64,000 bases of DNA from an uncultured Oscillospiraceae bacterium. Its GTDB lineage: Bacteria; Bacillota_A; Clostridia; Oscillospirales; Acutalibacteraceae. The notes beneath the pieces are model-generated. The model saw nothing but the letters and a program-made list of their open reading frames with translations. It had not been told where the DNA came from and did not search any database. Both the position numbers and the translations under genes were made by a program. This document shows, piece by piece, positions 42,088 to 49,357 of this stretch. Numbering within the stretch: position 1 is the first letter of the stretch; each line of letters opens with the position of its first letter. The stretch is from contig CAJUTL010000001.1 of the NCBI GenBank assembly GCA_910589395.1, positions 86,060-150,059 of the forward strand, read 5' to 3'.

Positions 42088-42116
42088 ATCATAGCAAACA
42101 TTTGTTCAGATGTCAA
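42088..42116 (-). promoter_or_regulatory. SOS promoter with LexA box for the radC-uvrB-uvrA operon
   Basis: On the minus strand: TTGACA, exactly 17 bp, TATGAT. The spacer contains GAACAAATGTTT (42096-42107), an 11-of-12 style match to the Gram-positive LexA/DinR box GAACNNNNGTTC (one mismatch in the right half). A repressor bound there would block both promoter elements. Confidence 0.85.
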
Positions 42117-42247
42117 GACAGAATTCGTCCTCGCTTTGCAAAAATCTATTTTTTCCGAAATATCTCAAAGCTCTTCCTTTCAGGAAAACGCAACGCTAGG
42201 ATGAAAAACAAATATCCAAAAAAATTCATGAAATCTCTCGCATTATA

Positions 42248-42276
42248 TTGATACATTTCATTTGCATTAGTATTAT
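42248..42276 (+). promoter_or_regulatory. Promoter of the broken gene/lipoprotein unit
   Basis: TTGATA (42248-42253), 17 bp, TATTAT (42271-42276), in strongly AT-rich DNA (42160-42300) unlike the surroundings. Confidence 0.55.
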
Positions 42277-42315
42277 TAAAGTATAAAAATCAGGAATTGG
42301 TCCGCAAATGTATTT

Positions 42316-42755
42316 ATGACAAGCCTTGCTGCTTCTGTTTCTGACAAGGTCGTTTGCAGAAAGGCGGGATGATTTATGAAGCGCTGCAGAAGAAGGAATG
42401 CTTCTCTGCGGTTATAGACAAATACCGCTACCAATGTGTGAAAGATTTTTCCGGAACAGCGGCACTTCACAGTGACGGCTCTATGGAACTGTTTGGACTT
42501 CTTTAAGGCGCAATCCTTTCGCCCGGGGGATAGCGGCACCCAGTCTCTTTACAGTATGGGTTCTCAGTCTGTATCAATCGCATTTACAGATCATGAATTG
42601 CAGCCGTCGGCATGGTGGGGACTTATACGTTAGAGCGGACGGATCGCCCCGGGATGGATCAAATTACAGAAGTGGAAGCTCCTGTAGAGGAAGAAGATCC
42701 CTCTTTCACTCCTTTCCCTGACGGAAGCAATCAAACTGAAATTGTTCAGCCATGA
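42316..42755 (+). pseudogene. Frameshifted gene remnant, unknown function
   Basis: Coding-like peptides occur in shifting frames on one strand: MTSLAASVSDKVVCRKAG (from 42316), MIYEALQKKECFSAVIDKYR onward (42369-42506), FKAQSFRPGDSGTQSLYSMG onward to WWG (about 42490-42620), and MVGTYTLERTDRPGMDQITE onward to a TGA at 42755. At least three frame changes are needed to join them, so it is most likely a decayed single gene. I do not recognise the family. It sits between a good promoter and an intact lipoprotein gene. Confidence 0.55.
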
Positions 42756-42768
42756 AAAGGATTTCATT

Positions 42769-43512
42769 ATGAATTTTTCCGCAATATGTAAAAATTTCTT
42801 CTGCCTGCTGATTCTTTTCGCGCTTATGGGGTGTGAAAAGCTGAAGAGCTCTTCTAAAAAGATTCTGCCGAATCCTCCGGATCCGGTGGAGGCTTTTCAT
42901 CTGGAAAATATTACCGAAGACCACGCCATCGTCAGCCTGGATGGGAGATGTATGAAGCTTACAAATGCGCAGGGAAAAGAGCTCGGCTGGGGGAAAAACC
43001 AACTGGGAGATCCCGTTTGGCCGCCCGAAGGAGATATGGGCTACTTTGAATATCGTCTTTCGGGGCTGGAGCCCGCTTTTGAAGCAGTTGTTTCCTACAG
43101 CGAAACCTTTACCGCCTCCACCAATGGAACGAAGAATCGGTTTTCTGTGAAATTTTATCAAAAGGGGCAAAAGAAGAGCCGTGCTACCGCCTATGGGGCC
43201 CCCAATGGCGCCATCAGGATCCACAGCGGCAACATCATAGAGCTTATGGGGGACAATTCTAAGATTCTCGCTTTCTTCCATATCAGCACTGCGGAAAACG
43301 AAGAAGAGCCCTTGCTGGAGCACTATGTTTCTTATGAGCTGGAGGGCAGCGGCGACTCTTATGTACGGCTCAGCCTGATAGGCGATGAGATCGTCGCCAA
43401 GGGTATGACTAACGACTATACAGTAACCAAAACCCTGCACCCCGGGAAAGATTCCCTTGGTGATACCGTGTATCAGAAAACGTATAACCGGTACGGTACC
43501 GAAATCAAATAG
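42769..43512 (+). CDS. Predicted lipoprotein, unknown family
   Basis: 247 residues with a short basic N-terminus, a hydrophobic stretch and lipobox LMGC (Cys19), so it is probably attached to the outer face of the membrane. The rest is rich in beta-strand-like segments without recognisable motifs; the last 60 residues (SYVRLSLIGDEIVAKGMTND onward) look like a compact domain. AAAAGGA precedes the ATG. Composition is more AT-rich than neighbours, and the upstream partner is degraded, both compatible with acquired DNA. Confidence 0.7.
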   Translation: MNFSAICKNFFCLLILFALMGCEKLKSSSKKILPNPPDPVEAFHLENITEDHAIVSLDGRCMKLTNAQGKELGWGKNQLGDPVWPPEGDMGYFEYRLSGLEPAFEAVVSYSETFTASTNGTKNRFSVKFYQKGQKKSRATAYGAPNGAIRIHSGNIIELMGDNSKILAFFHISTAENEEEPLLEHYVSYELEGSGDSYVRLSLIGDEIVAKGMTNDYTVTKTLHPGKDSLGDTVYQKTYNRYGTEIK

Positions 43513-43522
43513 AAAAAATGAT

Positions 43523-43565
43523 AAAAAGCGCTGGAAGGGAAACGATCCCCCAGCGCTTTCTTTGT
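43523..43565. terminator. Bidirectional terminator between lipoprotein gene and gpsA
   Basis: AAAGCGCTGG pairs with CCAGCGCTTT around AAGGGAAACGATCCC, with A/T runs at both ends, serving converging genes. Confidence 0.85.
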
Positions 43566-43577
43566 CGTTTGCTGTTT

Positions 43578-44537
43578 TCAAAACTCATTTTTGAGGCTTC
43601 GGGAGAACAGGGCGTCCAGGGTCTTTTGGGGGTCGGCCTTTTGGTAGAGCACATCGTATACCGCCCGGCAGATGGGAAGGGAAACGCCGGTTTCTTCTCC
43701 CAGCTTTAAGAGGGCCTTTACGGTGTAGCAGCCCTCCGCCAGCTCTTCATAGGGCTCTCCAAGAATCAGGGCCTCGCCGTACCTTCTATTATGGCTGTAC
43801 CGGGAAAAGACGGTGGCCTCGTAATCGCCCAAATGACATAGACCGTAGGCGGAAAGCTCGCTGCCTCCCAGAGCGGAGATCAGCCTGGCGATCTCCCGGG
43901 TGCCCCGGCTCATCAGCGCGCCCTTCAGGGAAGAAAGACGCAGGCCGTCCAGCATGCCGGCGGCAATGCCGATCACGTTTTTCGCCGCCGCCCCCACCTC
44001 GTTGCCGATCAGGTCCCTGCCGTAATAAAACCGGATCAGGTCGCCGGAAAGCTCCGCCACCAGCCGCTCCTTCAGGGCTTCGCTTTCGCTGTCGATCACC
44101 ATACAGTTGGGGATTCCCCTGGTAAATTCCTGCACATGGCCCGGCCCCAGCCAAACAGCCACTTCGGCCTGTTCCCCGGCCTCCTCCTTCACAATGGTGG
44201 AAAGCCGCTTTCCGGTGCCGATCTCCAGGCCCTTCATGCACAAAACATAGGTCTTTTCTCCCGCCGGGCAAAGGGCGGAGATCTCCCCCAGCAGCCCCCG
44301 CAGACTTTGCGAGCCGATGGAGATCACCAAGAGCTCGCTTTCCAGCGCGCGGGACAGGTTGCTTTCCAGGGCCACGCTTTCCGGCAAAACGGTCACGGAA
44401 TTGGTACGGGTCTTCCGCAGCGCTTTCATTCGCCCGGACTGCTCTCTGCCGTACAGCGTGACCCTGTGCCCGATCCGGTTCAGATACCAGGCCAAAAACG
44501 TACCCCATCTTCCGCAGCCGATCACTGTAATGTTCAT
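43578..44537 (-). CDS. gpsA: NAD(P)H-dependent glycerol-3-phosphate dehydrogenase
   Basis: 319 residues. Makes sn-glycerol 3-phosphate from dihydroxyacetone phosphate for phospholipid synthesis. Rossmann start ITVIGCGRWGTFLAWYLN (GxGxxG), LGPGHVQEF near 130, and the substrate/catalytic segment GNEVGAAAKNVIGIAAGMLDGL near 177 with the catalytic Lys. The second glycine region reads CGRWG where most GpsA proteins have AGSWG. GAGGAG precedes the ATG. Stand-alone gene with a shared terminator. Confidence 0.92.
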   Translation of the reverse strand: MNITVIGCGRWGTFLAWYLNRIGHRVTLYGREQSGRMKALRKTRTNSVTVLPESVALESNLSRALESELLVISIGSQSLRGLLGEISALCPAGEKTYVLCMKGLEIGTGKRLSTIVKEEAGEQAEVAVWLGPGHVQEFTRGIPNCMVIDSESEALKERLVAELSGDLIRFYYGRDLIGNEVGAAAKNVIGIAAGMLDGLRLSSLKGALMSRGTREIARLISALGGSELSAYGLCHLGDYEATVFSRYSHNRRYGEALILGEPYEELAEGCYTVKALLKLGEETGVSLPICRAVYDVLYQKADPQKTLDALFSRSLKNEF

Positions 44538-44674
44538 AAAGACTCCTCTATTCTTTTAGATTTTAGATGCTGGACACTGGATTCCAGGGAAAGGGCAAGG
44601 GCAAAACAATAAATTTCGGGGGTGCAAATGATAGTTTAGCGAATTAGTCGTTAGAGAAGGGCAAGCTCTCCCAC

Positions 44675-44794
44675 TGTCATTCTGAGGAACAAAGTGACGA
44701 AGAATCTCGTCCTTCATTCCTGAGCAAAGAAGTAAAGAACGAGATTCTTCACAAGGAAAGCAAAGCTTGCTTTGCTTTTTGTTCAGTAATGACA
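44675..44794. repeat. Repeat C hairpin unit
   Basis: Starts TGTCATTCTGAGG and ends TTCAGTAATGACA; contains the complementary AATCTCGTCCTT / AACGAGATTCTT segments and a GCAAAGC/GCTTTGC hairpin. Flanked by GTTAGAGAAGGGC and GGATAACCTCTAAATTTCAG linkers of the composite repeat, but D arms are missing or decayed. It fills the gap between gpsA and ogt. Confidence 0.8.
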
Positions 44795-44845
44795 GGAAGG
44801 AGGTGAGTGGATAACCTCTAAATTTCAGTTTATCTGCCCTTGCCC

Positions 44846-45325
44846 TTAATTGCTAATTGCTAATTCCCCATTGCCTTTCTCCAGCTCCAGCAAAAATTGC
44901 TTTGCCTCCATACCGCCGCCGTAGCCGGTAAGGGAACCGTTTTTGCCGATCACCCGATGGCAGGGGATCAAAATGGAGATGGGGTTATTGTGGTTTGCGG
45001 AGCCCACCGCCCGAAAAGCCTTTGGGCTTTCGGCCAGAATGGCGATCTCCCCGTAGCTTCTGGTTTCTCCGTAGGGGATCGTCAGCAGGGCGTTCCACAC
45101 CCGGCGCTGAAATTCTGTGCCCCTGGGAGATAGGGGAACCGTAAACTCCCGGCGTTTTCCCGCAAAATATTCCCCGAGCTGAACCTCTGCTTGCAGCAGC
45201 ACCGGGGAATCGTCCCGCTGCCGGCTGTCCTCCCGCCGCCCGAACAGAAGCTCTGTCAGCGCGCCGTCCTCCTCCGCTAGCCGCAGCGCTCCTATGGGAG
45301 AATCCACCCAACGCATCCGCTTCAT
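44846..45325 (-). CDS. ogt: Methylated-DNA--protein-cysteine S-methyltransferase
   Basis: 159 residues. Removes O6-methyl groups from guanine by suicidal transfer to Cys122 in the invariant PCHRVIG motif; the Asn hinge and Arg finger region RAVGSANHNNP precedes it. C-terminal GSLTGYGGGMEAKQFLLELE completes the fold. GGAGTGGA lies upstream of the ATG at 45325. It is divergent from the SLH amidase gene and not part of the SOS operon. Confidence 0.95.
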   Translation of the reverse strand: MKRMRWVDSPIGALRLAEEDGALTELLFGRREDSRQRDDSPVLLQAEVQLGEYFAGKRREFTVPLSPRGTEFQRRVWNALLTIPYGETRSYGEIAILAESPKAFRAVGSANHNNPISILIPCHRVIGKNGSLTGYGGGMEAKQFLLELEKGNGELAISN

Positions 45326-45397
45326 AAAATCCACTCCGTTTCTTAGATTTTCACTTATTCTGAAAAGCCGCCTGAAAACGGCAATATTTGACAAGAT

Positions 45398-45426
45398 TTG
45401 CATTTCGTCTTCCGCTCTGCTATAGT
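45398..45426 (+). promoter_or_regulatory. Promoter of the SLH-amidase gene
   Basis: TTGCAT (45398-45403), 17 bp, TATAGT (45421-45426), 38 bp before the start codon. Confidence 0.5.
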
Positions 45427-45463
45427 AGATACCAGAAAAAGCGTACTTGGGAGGAATGCTCAC

Positions 45464-47272
45464 ATGCTTTGGAAACGATTGTCACTTTGCCTGCTTGCCG
45501 CTACCTGCCTGCTGTCCTGCTCGCCGGCCGCGTTCGCTGCGGAGGAAGGAGAACGTCTTCCCGTGCGGGAAAACGCTTCTGCGGAAGAAGAGCTTCCGGC
45601 AGAAACTGACCCCGTTTTGGAACCGGAAGAAGCTCCGGAACCGGAAGTTCCTTCTGAGGAAGAAACAGAAGAGGTGGACAAGCCCTTTCCCTTCCTTTGT
45701 GAAGCGGTAAGCGACCTGTTGGAAACCGAAGCACACAGTTCCTACGTTTCCGGCTACAAGAACGGTTCTTTCCGCCCAGAGGGAAAAATCACCCGGGCAG
45801 AGACCGCCCAGCTTTTTTACAGCCTGCTGAAGGACAAGCCTGACTTGACCGCCAGCTTTTCCGATGTGCCGGAAGCCGCCTGGTACAGCACCCAGGTCCG
45901 GGCGCTGGCCTCCCTGGGAGCCATCAGCGGCTATCCCAGCGGCGAGTTCCGCCCCAACCGGAATATCACCCGGGCGGAGTTTGTTTCCATTGCTGCCCGG
46001 TTCAGCGCTCCCCTTACCGGAGAAGCGGGCTTTTCCGATGTGGGACAGAGCTGGGCCACGCCCGCCATTACCTCGGCGGTGGCTCACGGCTGGATCAGAG
46101 GCTACAAGGACGGCACCTTTCGCCCTGACGCCCCCATCACCCGGGCGGAGGCGGTGACCATCTTAAACGCCATGCTGGGCCGGACGCCAGATTCCAGAAT
46201 GGTCACTCTTTATTTTGCCGTGGAGTTTTCCGACGTGTCCCGCTCCTACTGGGCCTATCCTCAAATCTGCGAGGCCGCCACCTCCCATGAATACACCCTG
46301 CAGAACGGGAAAGAAGCCTGGGTTTTCCCGGATCGCTATGACGGCGCCGGCTGGGTCACAGAAGACGGCGATACCTACTATCTCGCCGGAGAAGCCCAGG
46401 AGCCGCTGATCGGCTTTCAGCATATCGGGGAGTACACCTACTACTTTGATCCCAATTCAGGCAAGCTTCTGACCGGCTGGCGGGTCATTGACGGCAAACA
46501 CTATCTGCTGCCGGAAAAGAACCAGGAAAGCCGGTCCCTGAAGATCAGCGAGCTTTTGACGAAAATCAATTACCGCGCCGCCCACCGCAGCTTTGATGAT
46601 ATCGATTATATCACCGTCCACTACACGGCAACACCCGGAGACACCGCCAAGGGAGAGTGCCAGGCCTTTCTGGACGTATACCGGGCCGCCTCCGCCCATT
46701 ATTTTGTAGATGGCGGCGGCGCCTGGCGGTGCGTGATGGATCGGGATATTTCCTGGCACTGCGGCAACGATATCTACTATCACGATTTCTGCCGGAACTC
46801 CAATTCCATCGGCATTGAAATGTGCTGCCTGAAGGGAGATCCCTCAAACGCTTCCTCCGCCTATGACTCCGACTGGTATTTTTCAGAGCAGACCATGGAA
46901 AACACCGCAAAGCTGGTGCGGGAGTTGATGATGCGGTACGGCATTCCCCTGGAAAATGTGGTGCGGCACAACGACATTTCCCACAAGGTCTGCCCCGCCC
47001 CCTTTGTAAACGACTTTTCCGCCTGGCAAAAATTCCTGGGGCGGATCAGCCAGAACAAAACAGACTACAAGGGCGCGTACCCCGCCCGGATCACCGCCTC
47101 CAGCCTGACCGTGTATTCCGGCCCCGGCTCCGGCTACCACGCCATCAAAAAGCTGAAGAAAAACGATGTGGTCACCGTTCTGGAGGAACGGGGCAAGGAC
47201 ATTATCGGCAGCGGCCGCTGGGTCAAGATCAAAGAGGGCTGGATCCCCTATGAGTATATTTCCAGATTGTAG
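45464..47272 (+). CDS. SLH-anchored N-acetylmuramoyl-L-alanine amidase with SH3 domain
   Basis: 602-residue exported wall hydrolase. Signal peptide 1-26 (FAA cleavage), acidic Glu/Pro linker to about 75, three SLH domains at about 76-270 (each with ITRAE), a tryptophan/tyrosine repeat region (GAGWVTEDGDTYYLAG, GKLLTGWRVIDGKHYLLP) near 295-360, an Amidase_2 domain at about 385-520 with zinc ligands in ITVHYTATPGD, VVRHNDISH and CPAPF, and a bacterial SH3 domain at about 540-600. It cleaves the sugar-peptide bond of peptidoglycan while tethered to wall polymer. TTGGGAGGAA precedes the ATG. Confidence 0.93.
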   Translation: MLWKRLSLCLLAATCLLSCSPAAFAAEEGERLPVRENASAEEELPAETDPVLEPEEAPEPEVPSEEETEEVDKPFPFLCEAVSDLLETEAHSSYVSGYKNGSFRPEGKITRAETAQLFYSLLKDKPDLTASFSDVPEAAWYSTQVRALASLGAISGYPSGEFRPNRNITRAEFVSIAARFSAPLTGEAGFSDVGQSWATPAITSAVAHGWIRGYKDGTFRPDAPITRAEAVTILNAMLGRTPDSRMVTLYFAVEFSDVSRSYWAYPQICEAATSHEYTLQNGKEAWVFPDRYDGAGWVTEDGDTYYLAGEAQEPLIGFQHIGEYTYYFDPNSGKLLTGWRVIDGKHYLLPEKNQESRSLKISELLTKINYRAAHRSFDDIDYITVHYTATPGDTAKGECQAFLDVYRAASAHYFVDGGGAWRCVMDRDISWHCGNDIYYHDFCRNSNSIGIEMCCLKGDPSNASSAYDSDWYFSEQTMENTAKLVRELMMRYGIPLENVVRHNDISHKVCPAPFVNDFSAWQKFLGRISQNKTDYKGAYPARITASSLTVYSGPGSGYHAIKKLKKNDVVTVLEERGKDIIGSGRWVKIKEGWIPYEYISRL

Positions 47273-47349
47273 ATGCTAGATTTTAGATGCTGGACAGTGG
47301 CGGCGCTGCATAGCAGCGCAATAAGGAGCAGTAAATTATGGTTTAACGC

Positions 47350-47505
47350 CTTTAGGCTCCACTTATTTATAAGGGGAGCTGTCAGCCGATAGGCTGACTG
47401 AGGGGATAAAAAACTAGCGATTCTATGCTACTTTCTGCGTGTGACTGATCCCTTCCACCGCCTATTGGCGGTCCCCCTCCCCTTATTTCATAAGGGGAGG
47501 CTTTC
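47350..47505. repeat. 155-bp double-hairpin repeat B, copy 2
   Basis: Reverse-orientation copy of 7090-7243: begins CTTTAGGCTCC and ends GGGGAGGCTTTC, with the same four palindromes (GTCAGCC/GGCTGAC; CCGCC/GGCGG; the two CCCCTTA/TAAGGGG ends). It occupies the gap between the amidase and GNAT genes; flanks are ATGAGCAAT/TCATTGCTC filler. Confidence 0.85.
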
Positions 47506-47581
47506 ATACCGTCTACTAACCTACAACTTTCAACTTACCAGGCCCTTCATTGCTCATTCCTCATTGCTAATTGCTCATTTC

Positions 47582-47872
47582 TCATTGCTCTTTCCGACAA
47601 CTGGCAACCAGTTCCCTATACTCCGGGTGCTCCTGAAACCAGGTGACGGCATAGGAGCAGATCAGGCGGGCTTTTTTGCCTTCTCCCCGCAGGGTCTCCG
47701 CCGCTTCCCGCAGAAGCTGATTCGCAATACCCTTTCCGCGGAAAGCGGGATCTACATAGGTGTGGTTGATTTCCGCCACGCCGTCCTCCCCGGTGGGGAA
47801 GGTGACCTCCGCCAGTACCTTTCCCTGCTCGTCCAGGGCAAAAATACGGCCTGGTTCTCTTTGAAATTCCAT
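47582..47872 (-). CDS. Short GNAT acetyltransferase (YjdJ/Gcn5-like)
   Basis: 96 residues, the minimal GNAT form: VLAEVTFPTGEDGVAEINHTYV, the acetyl-CoA loop PAFRGKGIANQLLREAAE and ARLICSYAVTWFQEHPEY near the end. The Cys-Ser-Tyr-Ala motif is typical of the small YidJ/YjdJ group (N-acetyltransferase COG2388), for which no clear substrate is known. GGAAG lies upstream. Divergent from the phosphodiesterase gene by 45 bases. Confidence 0.85.
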   Translation of the reverse strand: MEFQREPGRIFALDEQGKVLAEVTFPTGEDGVAEINHTYVDPAFRGKGIANQLLREAAETLRGEGKKARLICSYAVTWFQEHPEYRELVASCRKEQ

Positions 47873-47917
47873 AGGGACTTCCTCCCGTTTTATTTTATTT
47901 GAAAAGGATCGATACTC

Positions 47918-48460
47918 ATGAAATGGCTGATCGCGTCAGATCTTCACGGCTCTGCCCCTTGCTGCCAGGCGCTGCTTGCCGCTTTCCGCAGAGAGCGGGC
48001 GGACAAGCTCCTGCTGCTGGGAGACCTTTTATACCACGGCCCCAGGAACGACCTGCCGGAGGGCTATGCCCCCAAGCAGGTGATCTCCCTGCTGAATGCC
48101 GTAAAGGACAGCATTTTCTGTGTTCGGGGAAACTGCGAGGCCGAGGTGGATCAGATGGTGCTGGATTTCCCGGTACTGGCGGAATACTGCCTGCTGGAAG
48201 CCGCGGGGCGTCTCATTTTCGCCGCTCACGGCCATCACCATAACCTGCAAAGCCCTCCCCCGCTAAAGCCGGGAGACGTACTGCTCCACGGCCATACCCA
48301 TATTCCCGCGAAAGACAATTCTGCGGGCTTCTGGTATTTGAACCCCGGCTCTGTTTCTCTTCCCAAGGAAAATACCCCGAAAAGCTATATGACACTGGAA
48401 AACGGCGTCTTCCTTTGGAAAACACTGGACGGCACGGAATACGATTCCCTGAAGCTGTAG
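47918..48460 (+). CDS. yfcE: YfcE-type metallophosphodiesterase
   Basis: 180 residues with the full calcineurin-like set: SDLHG at 7-11, LLGDLLYHGPRN near 35, CVRGNCEAEVD near 70, AAHGHHHN near 102 and LLHGHTHIP near 122. E. coli YfcE hydrolyses phosphodiesters and the match extends over the whole length (YHGPRNDLP is a YfcE feature). Physiological substrate unclear. It ends 3 bases from the converging 57-residue gene. Confidence 0.88.
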   Translation: MKWLIASDLHGSAPCCQALLAAFRRERADKLLLLGDLLYHGPRNDLPEGYAPKQVISLLNAVKDSIFCVRGNCEAEVDQMVLDFPVLAEYCLLEAAGRLIFAAHGHHHNLQSPPPLKPGDVLLHGHTHIPAKDNSAGFWYLNPGSVSLPKENTPKSYMTLENGVFLWKTLDGTEYDSLKL

Positions 48461-48463
48461 CCG

Positions 48464-48637
48464 TTACAGCAGGGTATATTCCAGATTTTCCCACCGCAAC
48501 TTGTTTCCTATCTCTACTCCTTCCGGCAACAGCGCCATGGCTATCATCATTGGCTCGCCGGGATCAAGTATATCCGTGCGGCGGAGATAGGCGTATTCTC
48601 CCACAATTTCTTCCACAGTATATTCATAAGGTCCCAT
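48464..48637 (-). CDS. Small conserved-looking protein, 57 aa
   Basis: Begins MGPYEYTVEEIVGEYAYLRR and ends WENLEYTLL; strand-rich, no membrane segment, no cysteines. I do not recognise a family, but the regular beta pattern and GGGAGA eight bases before the ATG support expression. It lies downstream of the purine permease and phosphoribosyltransferase genes on the same strand, after a hairpin that abuts its ribosome site. Confidence 0.6.
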   Translation of the reverse strand: MGPYEYTVEEIVGEYAYLRRTDILDPGEPMMIAMALLPEGVEIGNKLRWENLEYTLL

Positions 48638-48648
48638 TGTGATCTCCC

Positions 48649-48684
48649 AAAGCCTTTGCCCGGAAAAACAGGGCAAAGGCTTTT
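48649..48684. terminator. Strong hairpin before the 57-aa gene
   Basis: AAGCCTTTGCCC and GGGCAAAGGCTT form a 12-bp stem with a 9-base loop. On the plus strand it ends in TTTT and can end yfcE transcripts. On the minus strand its 3' arm runs straight into the GGGAGA ribosome site of the 57-aa gene. Three TTATCTCTAA-like direct repeats follow at 48686-48716. Confidence 0.7.
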
Positions 48685-48778
48685 CCTTATTATCTCTAAT
48701 TATCTCTAATTATCTCCAAAAATTGCGGCCTTCAGGGCGTACTGCCCCAAAAGCCGCAGAATCGACCGGAAACCGCTG

Positions 48779-49327
48779 TTATCCCTCCACCGGGAACAGC
48801 GGCAGCTCCTCCAGGAAAATGATATCGTCCCGGCGGGCGGCGTCGCCCTCCGCCAGAATGGCGGCCCTTGCCACGATGTTTCCTCCGGCCTTTTCCACCA
48901 ACCGTTCAATGGCGGAAAGAGATTCTCCGGTGGAGATCACATCGTCCACAATGGCTACCCGCTTGCCCTGAAGCAGCAAAGCGTCCTTGCCGTCCAGGCA
49001 GAGGGTCTGCTTCTTCTGGGTGGTAATGGATACCACTTCATCGGTAAGGGGCTTGCTCATGTAGGGCTTTACGCTTTTCCGGGCCACGATGTAATAGGGC
49101 AGTCCCCGCAGGCGGCACAGCTCGTGTACCAGGGGAATCCCCTTGGCCTCCGCTGTAACGATATAGTCCACCTGGGGCAGCTCCGCCTCGATCAGGGGCG
49201 CGGCCTGGGTAACGATCTCACAATCCCCCAAAATGACAAAGCTTGCGATACACAAGGAATCGGACACCTGCATAATGGGCAGCTGACGGGTAACGCCCGC
49301 CACCTCCAACGTATAGTACTGTTCCAT
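48779..49327 (-). CDS. Purine phosphoribosyltransferase (Apt/Xpt-like)
   Basis: 182 residues. The PRPP-binding motif VAIVDDVISTGES near 122-134 is intact, and AEAKGIPLVHELCRLRGLPYYIVARK near 58 forms the hood and pyrophosphate loop, as in adenine/xanthine phosphoribosyltransferases. Converts a purine base and PRPP to the nucleotide. Its gene lies 30 bases after the NCS2 permease, a standard uptake-and-trap pair. Which base is used cannot be settled; adenine or xanthine are the likely choices. Confidence 0.85.
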   Translation of the reverse strand: MEQYYTLEVAGVTRQLPIMQVSDSLCIASFVILGDCEIVTQAAPLIEAELPQVDYIVTAEAKGIPLVHELCRLRGLPYYIVARKSVKPYMSKPLTDEVVSITTQKKQTLCLDGKDALLLQGKRVAIVDDVISTGESLSAIERLVEKAGGNIVARAAILAEGDAARRDDIIFLEELPLFPVEG

Positions 49328-49357
49328 AAAAAGCTCCTTTCTATGCCGCGGAAAAGC

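Noticed and set aside
45388..45426. TTGACA at 45388 as -35 of the SLH amidase promoter
   Set aside because: 27 bp to the TATAGT, too far; TTGCAT at 45398 gives 17 bp.
47510..47590. CRISPR-like arrays in ATGAGCAAT/TTAGTTGTTAG filler
   Set aside because: Repeats are short, irregular and without unique spacers of constant length; no cas genes.
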